From Perilla frutescens (lineage: Eukaryota > Streptophyta > Magnoliopsida > Lamiales > Lamiaceae): a DNA stretch of 64,000 nucleotides. This document shows positions 45,314-57,851 of this stretch, piece after piece. How positions within the stretch are numbered: the first letter of the stretch is position 1; each line of letters starts with the position of its first letter. Location: the NCBI GenBank assembly GCA_026008535.1, contig BRKX01000011.1, positions 16,190,001 through 16,254,000 on the forward strand, given 5' to 3'. A program made the position numbers and the translations under genes. The notes beneath the pieces were generated by a model. The model saw only the letters and a list, made by a program, of their open reading frames with translations, was not told the origin of the DNA and ran no database searches.

Positions 45314-45390
45314 CCGACTGCACCGGCCGGAAATTCTGGGTGAAGGGCCGTCAGATCGCTATTGATCTCGTCACCGCCGATGGATGGAGG
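45314..45390 (-). pseudogene. ELF4: ELF4-like pseudogene, N-terminal half
   Basis: On the minus strand the frame leading to the insertion point reads FTQNFRPVQ, followed across the duplicated target by SVLDRN. This corresponds to the FRQVQSVLDRN start of the ELF4 core. Just upstream a TGA occupies a position where relatives often have Trp. A GGDEINSD stretch in a different frame suggests a small indel. The upstream part of the gene is not recognisable. It pairs with 36780-37033. Confidence 0.7.
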
Positions 45391-45790
45391 CTCCAAATTG
45401 GTTCGAGATGTGTACTGCGAGAGAAGAGCGACTGGTGGTAGGTTTTCTTTTCTTTTTTTTATTTTTATAATTTAATGAATCCGGGTCGGGTACAGACCCG
45501 TCTAACGTAAGAGACCCGTTAGACGGTCTCACACAAGTGTGCTCCTTTTTTATTTTAGGGCGCATTGTTCAAAATTAGTATAATTCGTGACTGCAAGGAC
45601 ATATATTTCTCATATATTTTCGTGGTCGTATAAATTAAGTGTGAAAAATTAAATTAAGGCATAATAAATAGAAAATAAAGAAAAAATTGAAAAAATCATA
45701 TGTTCAATATGAAATGCAACACCAAATGTGCAATAGATGATTTCAAATGGTAATCCTCAATGAGAATTTGGTACCCTAAATGAATTATAT
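45391..45790. other. flank between ELF4-like remnant and LINE
   Basis: AT-rich, with a CCGTCTAACG/CGTTAGACGG hairpin at about 45500-45530 followed by TCTCACACAAGTGTG, a phrase seen at ends of some plant repeats. No gene. Confidence 0.35.
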
Positions 45791-45806
45791 AAATGAAGAA
45801 AAAATC

Positions 45807-48800
45807 CTAAAAGTCTCTGATATCACATGTCAATAACTCAGGGGACCGGAGCCTCATTAAAACCCATATGGAAAACCCAAAGTAGGAAAAACCGTATGGT
45901 AAAAAGAGTACTCCTCTAAACAAAACGAAAAAACCACGAGAATGAAAATCCTCTAACACAGCCTCAGAAATACACGGAATAGTACTAGTCCAAAATCCCG
46001 AAGGAACAATAGAGGAAGACATAATATCTGCCACCCTATTGCCTTCTCTATAAATATGAGATACACAAAAATGAATACGATCTATAAAATCCATAGCCTC
46101 TCTCCAACGTGCCTTGATAGTCCAAGGAACCTGCAAAGTACGAGATTTGAGAAGAGAAACTACATACACTGAATCTGCCTCCAGCCAAACAAAGTCCAGA
46201 GACAGTCTTCTAGCCCAATCTAATGCCTCCAATACCGCGAGCACCTCAGCCAAAAAAGCAAATCCAATTCTCTCTTCCGTATGAAAACATCCACAAACTA
46301 ACTTATCTGATTTGCGAAATACCCCTCCCGTATACATCTTTCCAGGAGCCCCTTCAGCCGATCCATCCGTGTTGATTTTATTCCATCCAGGCGGCGGAGG
46401 CTTCCAACTAACTGAAATAATCGATCTCACAGGAGGTGGCCGTGGCTTAACTCTAAGAGCTTTCAAAATAATTAAATCTTCAACATCATTTTTCATGTAC
46501 CCTTTCTTTCCCACCATATATTCGACCTCCCTTAATGCAACCGAATCACATTAATCCAAATAAATGGAGTAGAAACCAAATCCTCATGAATTGCTTTGTT
46601 TCTAAATGTCCAAATCCCCCAAACCACCGTTGTCACCGCCACTTTCCAAAGAACCGATACTTGGGAACTAAAAGGGAATTGCATAAACTTAATAAATGCT
46701 TCATGAAATGAAGCTGCAACCACCACTTCCAAATTAAAAATTTGGAATACCCAACGCCACACAACCATCACCAATGAGCAATCCCAAAATAAATCATCAA
46801 TTGTCTCAAGAGCTCCTCGGCACATAACACAAATCGAAGGACCAAAAAAGTCGTGCAACTTATCCATTGTAGGAAGATGAGAGATGATCAACCTCCAAAG
46901 AACAAGAGAACGCCGAATTGGAATTAAAGAATTCCAAATCCAAGTACCCCATTTCACCATAGGAAAACTAACTCTCAAATGAAGACGAGCCAATTTTGCC
47001 AACACATTTCCATGCAAAGACTTTGACCTTTCATCTTCACCAGAGACAATCGGAACTCTAAGGATGTCCAATAAAATATCCGGGAAAGCACGAATAAATG
47101 AAGCTGTAAAACTCCAAATTCCATCAACCAAAAAATCTCCAACCATATCGTTGAATCTCATATGCTCCTCAACTGGAATCCCTAATTTATCAACAATGAC
47201 ATACCCCAACCAATTGTCGTGCCAAAAATCAATTGTGGAACCTCTTCCAACAATGCACACCGATTCATGCAAAAGAGAAGTTGCATGTTTTCTAACTCCA
47301 GGCCAAATAGTAGAATATGATACTCTTTTAGGCACGTATGGCGATGAAAAAAATCAAGAACGCGTAATTCGAAAAGCGGAGGAGTCCGACACAATAAAAT
47401 TCCATGCAAGCTTCATTAAGAGTCCACGGTTGAGATCTTTAAATGATGAAATACCGAGTCCTCCCTCCTCCTTCAATGCACACGTTCGAGCCCAGCTCAC
47501 CGAAGTGTATGACCGAACGTTAACATCCCATTTCCACAAAAAATTCCTCATTGTCGTGTCTAACTTTTGAACCAAAGAAACCGGCCATTCATAAACCGTC
47601 ATAGAATGAATTGCTGAACTCACAATGACTGATTTAAGAAGGCATAACCGGCCTGCCATAGAGAGAACTTGACCATTCCATCTATTAAATTTGGACAAAA
47701 TTTTATCCGCCAAACATCTTAAAAACATTACCTTAGCACTACCTACGAAAATAGGAACCCCAAGATAATCAGTTGGAAAAGAACCCACCGTAAAACCGAG
47801 CTTAGAAGATAATAATTTCTTAACTCTCGATCTCGCCCTATCTCCATAGAAAACCCTCGATTTTATCCGACTACATTGTTGTCCCGACACTTGAGCGTAT
47901 AATTCCAAAATGATTCCAATAACACGAACATTTAATCTGGTTGCACGAAAAAATAAGAAAACATCATCGGCGTATAGAATGTGAGTCGGAAAATCCACTC
48001 CTCGAGCGTACGACATAGAAATAAAATTTCTCTTTCGAACAGCACTTGTCAGGATATAATGCAACAACTCCTCGGCAATCCCAAAAAGGAGAGGAGAAAG
48101 GGGATCTCCTTGGCGAACACCACGACTACAAGCAAAGTAACCTTTCGGAGATCCGTTGACAAGAACCGAAAGACGAGCTGAGGAAAGAATCGAATCAATC
48201 CACACACAAAACTTCGACGGGAAACCAAATTTATTCATCATCCATCTAATAAAAGACCACTCCATAGTATCAAATGCTTTCATGATGTCAAGTTTTAAAG
48301 CCATGTTTCGACCTCCATGTGTTCGATTTAAAGCGTTCATACCCTCCGACGCTAAAACAATAGCTTTATCTATCTGCCGCCCTTGAATAAAACCATATTG
48401 GTTATGAGAAACCATACGCGAAGCCACAATGTTAAGCCGATTGGCGAGAACTTTAGTAAAAATCTTTAAAAAGAAATTACTTAAAGCTATTGGCCTAAAT
48501 TTCTCAACCAACAAAGCCCGTTCCTTTTTAGGAATGAGAACAAGAAATCCAGAATTCAAACCCGAAGGGAACGAACCATGCTCAAAAAATTCCAAAATTA
48601 CTTTATAAATATCTGACGCAATAATATCATATGCAACATGGAAAAACTTCCCCGTATAGCCATCTGGTCCAGCCATACTATCCCCATCAAGCTCAAATAC
48701 AGCTGCTTTAACCTCTTCAAAAGATGGATTTACAATAAACAAATGAGATTGACGTTCATCAATTAAATGAGGAATTAAATTATCCACCATTCCAAAATCA

Positions 48801-50030
48801 ACGTTTCTATTCGAAGGAGAAGCAAATAATTTATCAAAATAAGCAACCATATGTTGAGAAATTCGATCAGCATCATGAACAATTTCTCCTTCAATAGACA
48901 AAGCCTCGATCGAAACCTTTGCACGACGTCACCGCAAAGTATCATGAAAAAATTTTGTATTCCGATCCCCATCATTTAACCAATCTACCCTACTCTTTTG
49001 CTGCATATGAGAAGATTGGATAAGGAGAAGACCATTGATATCAGCTTGAATAGAAATTTCCTCATCTAATCTCTCATCCGAAAAACCATGCAAAGAATTA
49101 TCTTGTTAAATCTCAGCCAATTTGTCTTGAAGAATACTAATCTTGGAATTGAAATTTCCAAAAACCTCCACATTCCATTTCTTGAGCTCAACCTTAAGCC
49201 TCTTTAATTTTATCATGACTCTCCGAATCTAGCTCTGAGAACTCACATCTTGCGTCCATGATTTCCTAACCAAAGCAAGAAAGGATTCATGACTAGTCCA
49301 CATATTCCAAAATCGAAACGGCCTTCGTCCAGAATTAGAATGATTTTTACACACAACCGACAAGAGGTGAATGATCCGAACATAATCGAGGAAGCAACGT
49401 CGCCGAAATTGAGTCCCAAACATTCTGAAAATCCACTGAAATCAACGCACGATCAATTTTTCTTTCGGAAATCGCTGGGAAATAACGTCGAGTAGACCAA
49501 GAAAAAAATAAGCCATTGCTTTCAACCTCCTTCACATCTAACTCCCCAATAAAATTATTGAAATCCATGCAAGATTGAGGAGAAGGATTCGATTTTCCAC
49601 GTCGTTCATGAGCGCCACGAATAGCATTGAAATCCCCCAAAATCAAAAAAAATTTGGAAAGAGCACTCAATTCAATCCATAACCGACGTCTGTGCATATA
49701 TGAAGAAGCTCCATGCACAACCGCCACCATTCCACAAAAATTCTTAAATTTAATTTGAATCAACACACATTGATCCGATAAGAAAATAACCTCAGCTTCC
49801 ACATTTAAACCAATAAAAATCCAAATATTAGAACACCGTCGACCTCGATCATTTTGAAATAGCGGAACCAAATTCATCGATCTCCAGTATGATCGAGAGA
49901 TCTTATGAAATTTAGCACGTGGCTCAATTATACCAAGAACTTAAGGTTTAAAGACCTGAATATGTTTACGTAAAATATTTCAGGACACCTCCGTACCAAT
50001 CCCGCAAATATTCCACGTAAGAACATTCAT
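45807..50030 (-). pseudogene. LINE ORF2 (endonuclease, RT, RNase H), broken
   Basis: It starts MNVLTWNICGIG at 50030, the ATG overlapping the ORF1 stop (TGATG). Two early stops follow. Endonuclease residues are then visible at 49877-49347: ILGDFNAI, IDRALI and SDHSPL. The 48901-47354 frame is the RT, with GDPLSPLLF near 48090 and YADD near 47970. A frameshift near 47340 leads into the zinc-binding region (47335-46532). After another frameshift comes RNase H (46517-45807: INTDGSAEG, AEVLAVLEAL, LEADS, REGNRVAD), which keeps its D-E-D-D pattern. Normal ORF2 is one frame of over 1200 aa; this one has at least two stops and several frameshifts. Confidence 0.85.
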
Positions 50031-51553
50031 CAAGAATGAAGTGAATTACACAAGCGAGTATCCTCACTTGTGTTAGCATCATCATTTTTCAACCTCGCAA
50101 CCTTCTCCATATTTTGCAAAGCACGTGAAGTAGGATCTTTAACTTCATATGGCGCCAATTTCTCAACATTATCTGTTGCTTTAGAATTCAATCTATCCGA
50201 TCTCCTTAATTCTTCAACTGGAAGAATATTTCGCTTAGCATATGTACGCTTAAATGGCACAGGAGTTCGATGATCAACATCAACCACTGGATCATCTAAC
50301 TTCTCAAGCCTTTCAGCTGCATATACAGTATTTTCATGACTAACTAAAAGTTCCTCATTCTCCTCAATAGTCTGATGCTCCACCAAAGCAGCCTCAATCG
50401 ATCGATTCACAGCCTCATCATTCATCCCACTTGGATCATCAAAAACACTAGATTCTCTTTCAATATTACCAGGAATAAACTCTGAATTCACCTGCTCCTG
50501 TATCAAATGACCATCAAGATCTCCTTTATTATTCGATTCCTCACCATCAAGATGATCAACCGACATAGTGACTTGCATCAAAATATCAAATGCGTTTGAA
50601 ACAGGGATCTCGACTCCATCACCACTCATATTATTATTCAACTTATCCCCTGAATGATTCTCTTTGGAAGCACTAAATGTCTTAACAACACACTCTTTCA
50701 TTGAACCAGTCGACTCCTTACCAACTGCCCCATTCCCAGTAGACATATCTACTCGTCCTTCATCACCAGCAACCCTATCACCATCAACCTTTTCACCAGC
50801 AACCCTATCATCCCCAGATTTCTGTCGCCTACACTTATTTGTAGCATGACCAACCATTTGGCATGCATTACAATAAAGCGGCAGATTCTCGTAATGAAGA
50901 TCAACAAAAAAAGACGCCTCCCCGCGATCGATCATGACTGAGACTTGCAAAATCTGAGACATGTCGACTTCGATTAAAACACGCGCATAGTGCCCCACAA
51001 TCCCATGCAATGAGTTCCCATCTATCTTCAAAGGATTTCTGACCGACCTAGCAATTCCAACAAGAACTTCGGGGTGCCAATATTCGATAGGGAGATTATA
51101 CATACGAACCCAGATTTGAGCGAACGTCGACTTGAGTTTATATGGAGTAAAATCAGGGACCCAATCCCTAATTCGTAAAAATCCCGGCTTAAAATTCCAC
51201 GATTGAAATTGGCGTACCTTGTGTTGATCCTCTGCACACGTAAATTTTAATGTGAAATATCCCTTGCCCAAAGATATCAAAGTCCTTTCACCCTTCAGCT
51301 CCCATAACTTCTATAATTTTTCTTTCAGAGCAATGGCCGATAATGGGCGTTCCCCCTTAATCATAATCAGTCGCCCAATTAAAGAAAATTGAAACAACCC
51401 TAATTGGGATCTATACAAATCGTCTGGAATAGAGATAGAGGAGAAATCACCCCTCTTGGTGGGTTGAATTCTTGATAAAGAAGTTGTAAAGACGTTCGGG
51501 AACTTATCAGAAGAAGAATTCACGACCGCCGATGCATATGATTTACCATGCAA
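50030..51553 (-). pseudogene. LINE ORF1 (DUF4283 and zinc knuckle), one internal stop
   Basis: One reading frame broken by a single TAG near 51308-51310. Upstream part: HGKSYASAVV and a LIGRLIMIKGERP region. Downstream: LGKGYFTLKF, QSWNFKPGFLRIRDWVPDF, IWVRMYNLPIEYW, the hallmark DUF4283 string, and then a CNACQMVGHATNKC CCHC knuckle. The C-terminal third is acidic and low complexity. ORF1 of plant LINEs binds the element RNA. No convincing ATG was found; the frame stays open upstream of 51553, so the true start is uncertain. Confidence 0.8.
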
Positions 51554-51600
51554 TATAGAAGGCTCCGGCGCAGTGGAATTTTTCTTCTTTTCACTATAAT

Positions 51601-52358
51601 TTTTATTTTATTTAAACATGTAAACCATAGATTAATTAGATAATAAATTGATTTAATTATTAAAATATAAATTAAAACAAGGGTATATATTTTTCAGCAA
51701 TTATATTGAAACAAATTACGACCAATAAACAAATTAATTAGATAAGAAATTGGACAATTAATTAATTAGATAATCTAATATTAGAATATAACTACATATT
51801 GAACAACACTATATTCCAATTGATAATTGATACAATAATCTTCGAATCTTAAAGTAAAAACTAAAATTCCTAACTCCATGGAAATTTTTCACAAAATTAA
51901 TGTTTCCTTGAAGATATCACATCCTCTATTTTATTTTATATGTTTCTCTTCTACCCTTGTGAACTACAACAACTATAACCATTCTATGCTCGAAATAAAG
52001 GTAAAAAAAAATGTTTAAAGAGTCACTATATAAGCTCAAGAGGCATCTATCTAAACTTTTCTTCTTTACAATGCAACCAAGATAAATTCATACACAAGGA
52101 ATGACAATTAAAACACATAGCAGTCACCATCTAGGAAATGTAAATAGTTGGCAATTTCTTTGCCTCTTAATTATGCCAAGAATTAGATTTCCCCATATTT
52201 TGGAGCAAAATTTTTTCCAGTTCATCAATGGAATTGATAGAATGTTTCAGTTTGCAACAACATTAAGCTTTTCTAAGTAGCATCATACCAAATCTTTCAT
52301 AACTTACACTGCAATGTTTAAGGAAAAAAGACGGACACTTAGATTTGCATTGAAGCAT
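51601..52358. other. spacer between LINE and Athila element
   Basis: AT-rich and unique-looking. A short minus-strand stretch around 52186-52250 reads like protein (SINSIDELEKILLQNMGK) but has stops on both sides. It was not accepted as a gene. Confidence 0.35.
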
Positions 52359-53954
52359 GGCACACCCGTCGTTTAGGTGTGCAAAATACACTTGCGGGCA
52401 AATGGTCCACAAATGCTTAATCTGCCCTCAACGGTTAGTATAGCTAGTGAAGACGGATGTCGATACCACGAGGAGTGTTTTAACCTTCTGTCTTTTCTTA
52501 GTTTTGGTTTGGGTCTTCAGTGTCACTCTAAAAACCTTGTTAATAAACTAAACTAACTAAATGCTGAAAAGGAAATCACAAAAGAAAATATCAGTAATAA
52601 AAGTGCTCAAGTCAAAGCATCAAGTCAGTCGGAAGGTATGCGCAATCCCGGGCAAAACATATGTAATTACCACTACTGCCTGTTGTGCCCACACTAGCAG
52701 AAAGGTCAAAAACCGAATCCCTATGGCCAAATATGGGTAATTGTCACTTTGAGGGTTAACTGATTATAGGAAATGGATACGATCGGCCACTCCCCAATCA
52801 CTTCTTACATTATATCGTCTAGATGATACGATCGGCACCTAGAGACCTAACTATACAGAAACCTAAGGAGAGAATCACACAAAGGTTTTGCAAGTATAGC
52901 AGCTTTGAGGGCAAAAGCGACCCGATTCTAGTAGGTTTGACACGGTCTTGTGCCTGCATATACTACTCAATCTCAACTACCAAGGCTGTCATCCCCGGAC
53001 TTGTTACTATGCAGGTATCGAGGCATGAGTCACCTATACACTCCCACGTAACTAACACTAGCACCAGTTAATCAGAAATGCGCGCTTTCATCTCCAACCA
53101 CCATTTACCTATGTCTAAGTGAAAAACAAGTTAAGATTGTGAACCCTTAAGGCTTTAAAATCCGATTAGCTCATGCACATATTCTACCCTTAGACCATTA
53201 CTTTAACTTGAACAGTGGATACTTAGCCACTAAACATAGAAACGAAAGTAAAAGAAATGATAAAAGACATCTTACTTGGAAAGGAAATAACTTGATTAAC
53301 TTCTGGGCCCAACCCCAGTTTTGCCAACAAAAACAACTGAACTCCCTCTCCGCGGGCAAATCGCCAGCTTCAGGCAGACAGATTATCCAGCAAATAAACT
53401 AAATATAGAAATGAGAAATTGTATCTTGAGGTGCAAAAACCGACACCCTCGCACCGCATACTGATATGAAAACAGATAAAAGTATTTATAGCAACTGAAT
53501 TAAGGCTTCACGCAGCCCATATCTCACCCACGCAGGGGTTCTTGCACTCCTCCACTTCCTCATTTCGTGCTCAACGTTCTTCCTTGAATTTAGGAGGGAT
53601 AGCAACAAACCCTAGCGTCTCCAACAGCTTTCTGATGTCCCCACTTCCTTCCCAACGTGTGTAGACCTCCCCAAGACTCGGAACTGACCGCCACATCACC
53701 TCCACGTGCATATAGGAACTGTCCTGTGATCTTGTTGCGCAATTCTCGCAACAACTTTGACTGGGTCCTCGGCAGGCAAATCAGTCCTTTGTGCCCTCAG
53801 CATAAATAGCACCTGTCTGTGCCTATTATGGTGGTTTTGTGCCCTCAACCTCCTGCAATCAGCTTTACCCCCAAAACTAGACTAGACTCTATACTAAACA
53901 CTTAAAAAGGGTGTAAAAAGATAAAGGAAAAGGCACGAATTTGAGGCTTCATCA
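52359..53954 (-). repeat. 3' LTR of the Athila element
   Basis: Plus-strand TGGCACACCC ... GGCTTCATCA, 1596 bp. The first 680 bp match 63316-64000. The right boundary is set by the TG following the polypurine tract on the minus strand. Confidence 0.85.
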
Positions 53955-53970
53955 CACCCACACACTTGGA
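53955..53970 (-). promoter_or_regulatory. polypurine tract of the Athila element
   Basis: Minus strand CCAAGTGTGTGGGTG directly upstream of the LTR start TGATGAAGCC. A GAGGACAAGTATAG phrase precedes it, as in other Athila/Tat elements, where AAGTGTGGGGG is usual. Confidence 0.7.
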
Positions 53971-55265
53971 CTATACTTGTCCTCAAGTATGAATGCAAAT
54001 TTAACTCAAAACAACAAAACAAAACAGAAGACTCAAATGACTCGAAACAAGACAATACAGCATATGAATCATAAGTTGATAAAGGGCATAACAGTTGAAC
54101 ATAATGATGCAGGCAAATCGAATCAATCATACTCAGGCTACTATTGAAGTGTACACTCAGCTCGCCTTTTTCTCGAGTGTTTAGGTTAAGTGTTTACTCT
54201 CAACAATTCCACCAAATCATCATCAACAAACTTGCAAACACCCTGTATAAACAATTTACTATATTCACATGCATGCATATCAAAAGGTCTTGTGAGGGTT
54301 GTAATGGGGCATGCGGATCAAGGTTGGGAATATTTAGGAACTGGCTACCTTTCATATCATTTGAGCAAAATCAGCACTGGCAGCCTTGTGCCCACATAAC
54401 AACCTGGGAAACCATTTTTATTTATACACTTATTTTTTCATAGATTCAATCTTTTTTTTTCTTTTTTTTTTCTTTTCTTTCTTTAATTTCTTTCTTTGTG
54501 CCCATTTCTGGCACCCTGTCATTATTTGGCTTAAACATGCTACCAATACGAGTATAACAGGTTTCATTCCCAGTCATAAGATACTCTTTAAAGAGAGATT
54601 TTTCAGAATGCAGGTCATGAACAAATAAACAGGCTCAAATAATGGCAGCAATGGGAAACATTTATCAGTGAATAATATGGCCAAATAACGACGAAAGAAA
54701 ATGCCTTAATCATCTAAGCATGCATGAAATCAAGTTTGACAGGGCATAAGCAAGTAAGCATCAAATGAGGTGGTGGAATTTAAACACACAGAAAGAAGTC
54801 GCAAATGTGAATTTGGGCTCAAAGATATATATTGCTTTCACATGTGATTGATTAATTCCATCTGCCTAACAATAAATTTATGTCCATATATGCCCCATGT
54901 CAATCTATGACTCATATGCTATAGACTCAACATGCACACACAAAATAAAAATAAAACATTCAAACACAACGACCTAGGCATATCCCTCCCACACACTTGC
55001 TGTGCAAAGTACCCTTGCGGGCACAAGCAGTGATGTGGGTTAGATATGCCCAAAACGGACTCTATATACACAGACGCAAATATACAAAAAAAAAATAAAC
55101 ACACAAAACAAAAATAAAACAAATCCTAAACTACTGGGGATAAAACATGATTTAAGGAGATGAGGGGTAGTCTAACCCGAGGTGAACACAAATGTTCTGC
55201 AGGGCTTTCTCAACTCTTTCGAGCTTCTTTGAATCTGCACTGCTCTATGCCCTGCTCGGTCTTTC
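53971..55265 (-). other. 3' non-coding region of the Athila element
   Basis: About 1.3 kb between the env-position ORF and the polypurine tract. It has no credible frame, and includes a pyrimidine-rich run (54449-54490) on the plus strand. Long 3' non-coding spacers are normal for Athila. Confidence 0.7.
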
Positions 55266-57269
55266 TTATGCCCTGGGTGATCCTTCTTGTGCCTTGGGGG
55301 CCTTTCTCTTGTCAAAGTATGTTGGTTCATCAAAAGGGAGGAAGTATGGGGTGTTCTCTTCAGTGATCCCAACTACCTGCATCCGCTCCAGCCTCTGGGC
55401 ATCGAGATACTCTGTTGCTTCGTCAAGCTCTAGGTAACCTTCGAAGATGTCGTCGAGGTCGTCTCCTTTCAATCCTTCAAACAGCCTAGCCACGAACATG
55501 CCCAAGGCTACAACAGTTGCTCTGGTGTTGCTGGTCTGCGCCTGCAATTGAATTACCAGAATGTAGCCGAGGTTGACCTTCCGTTTGTGCACCATGTTCC
55601 ACAATAGGAACACCTCCTGCTGCGTGACTTGGCCTGTGCCATCCTTGCCCCCATAAAGGTTGAATGCCATCCATCTATGGCAAATCTGGAGGGCGTGGTC
55701 AGAGATGTGCTTGTCCTTGCTTGAGCCCGAAAGATAAAAGCCTTTGCCTCGAATTTCCTCCCACTGTTGCTGAATGTTTCGACTCTAGTCGTCGCCAACA
55801 TTGGTTGCTGCTTCCTTGTACCACTTCGAATGAACATCTTTTGGTTGGATGAAATCCAACATCAGATTCAATCCTGAGATTGACATGCTATAGCTCTCTC
55901 CAGCTATGTAGAAGTTCACAACTCCGGGCGTCTCCAGACCAAAGCCCTGCACTGGTTTAAACTCATATGTGGAAAGAAATTACATGGTTAAAGAGGGGCG
56001 TACCGTGTTCCTCCAGCCAAGTACTTGCTCCCAACCGATGTTGGCAAAGTATTCATACACTTGGTCCATGACTCCAAGTGTATTCAGCGTGCTGTCATGA
56101 AGAACATACAGGGGCAGATGTTTCTTCTTGTTCAATCTCTCGACAATTCCTTGCCTCGAGCTGCTTGGATCCTCCTTCGTCGAGCGGCGGGGGAGGGTTC
56201 TAATTGGCACCCTGCCTTTTGTTCCCTTTTTCACCTTTGCGGGTACATAGGTTTGAACTGGAGCTGGGATAATTTGAATTTTCGGTTCCACTTCCTCGCT
56301 GTGCACCGACTTCTCTTCCTCTTTCTCGTGGGACTGCTCCACATCTAGCTTTCTCTTGGTGGGGGGCTTCTCTTGTTTCTTCGATTCCTTGTTGACTGGC
56401 TTCTTTACTTCCTTGCTGGTTGACTTGGTTCCCTTCTGCTTGCTCTTAGCCTTTTCGGGCACATCGGGACCCTTGCTCTGGCTTGGTTCCCTTTGTGCCT
56501 CCTTCGCGACCTCCTATGGTTTTTCCTTCTTCGACTTCTTCTTCTTTGCGGGTGGATCTGGTTGTGCCTATTTCGACTGCTCAGACTGGCTGTGGGCATT
56601 CTCAGATGTAGATCCCTCTGAAGCCGCTTTGTCTTCTTCCAACGATTCTTCTTTCTCTTCCTCCGGTTCTGGTTCTTTCTCCTTATCCTCTTGCTGATCT
56701 TGCTCTAGTTTCTCCTCCTCCTTGTCTTCTTCTTCCAAGCTCTCACCTTCAGATGCATCAACACTTTCTTCTTCGTCACCGCTGTCCATTTGCTTTTCTT
56801 CCTCCACCTCTTCTTCTTTTTCTGGTCCACCATCGCCTTCCCCGTCCTTCTCTGGCTCTTTCTCCGGCTCCGACTCGTTTAATTCTTCACTGGGTTGGGG
56901 TGTCGGCGGCTTCTCCGGAGTTGGTGGTTTTTCAGGTGTTGGCGTCGGGTCAGGGCTTTGCCCAGCTTGTGGTGGGCTTTGAGGTTTGCCCTTATCAGCT
57001 TCCACTTTCTTCTTCTTCGACGCACCGCCCTTAGCCTTCGGCGGTGCTCGTTTGTTTTTCTCTGCTTGCGGCGGCGGGAGCGATGGTTGTTGTGGTGGAA
57101 TGGTCTGGATAGGTGAGGGGTTTAGAACTGGTTCGGAACTTTTTTTCGGCTCCTCAGGCTGGGTTGACTGGGTGGTCTGCGTTGTTTCCTGTGACGAGTC
57201 ACCGGCGTTGCGGGCACTGCGCCTTGTACCTCGCTTGGCGGTTTCTCCAGTTTTCTTTGTAGTCACCAT
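55266..57269 (-). pseudogene. Athila extra ORF (env-position), three stops
   Basis: It starts MVTTKKTGETAKRG at 57269 and stays in one frame to 55266, with premature stops at 56568-56570, 55980-55982 and one near 55786. The first part is very rich in Pro, Glu and Lys and strongly acidic (EEEVEEEKQMDSGDEEE-like). The second is basic (KKGTKGRVPIRTLPRRSTK). The last third (FKPVQGFGLETPG, ISGLNLMLDF, RWMAFNLYGG, LGMFVARLFEGL) resembles the extra ORF of Athila elements. No membrane segment is evident, so an envelope role is not supported. Confidence 0.65.
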
Positions 57270-57851
57270 TTTTTTTTCTTGACAAGGGTTTGGGAAATTT
57301 GTGAGGTAGGGTTTTCTTTGCTTGATTTGTGAGAAATCGAGAGAGTGGAAGGGGGTATTTGAATGTTTCAGGAGACGTGAGGTGTTGTGAGGGTGGTGGG
57401 TTTGTGCAGCGAGATTCTGGCCGAGAATATAGGAGAAACGATTGTGCCTAATTTTAAGAAAATTGGGGAATTTTGAATTGGAGAAGAAGATATGTTTGAA
57501 ATTCAAAATGATTATCTGTATATATCATATCCCCTTCACTCCCCTTGTTTTCAGTCTCCGTTTTCAATAATCATCACATTGCATGGGAAAAACCAACCGT
57601 CTCTGCAGCTACTTTTTCGTGTCAAATCAGTCAAATCAGCTACAGTACCCACCCACACACTTAAACCTTGTTGTGCCCTGCATGTTACTTTGCCCACAGT
57701 GATGTGTTTCCAGTCTTTGCCCTCCTGCAGCGTTAACTTACAAACAAAATACAACTAACAAACATAATTGAAATTAAAGCAAGTAAACAAACCGGGTTGC
57801 CTCCCGTCCAGCACCTTTGTTTAAGGTCTTTGGCTCGACCTTGTTGTGCCC

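Larger units (their letters stand above)
45790..51600 (-). mobile_element. L1-like LINE with RNase H, degenerate
   Basis: About 5.8 kb on the minus strand. In order: ORF1 (DUF4283-type domain and CCHC knuckle), then ORF2 with AP-endonuclease, reverse transcriptase, zinc-binding zf-RVT and RNase H regions. This order is that of plant L1-clade elements carrying RNase H. No LTRs are present. Stops and frameshifts make it inactive. Both ends are approximate; no poly-A tail or target duplication was identified with confidence. Confidence 0.88.

Noticed and set aside
52186..52250. Minus-strand coding-like stretch (DELEKILLQNMG)
   Set aside because: Too short, stops on both sides, no recognisable family or splice context.
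56356..57282. Ser/Phe-rich plus-strand open frames
   Set aside because: Antisense of the Glu/Lys/Pro-rich Athila extra ORF; composition explains the openness.
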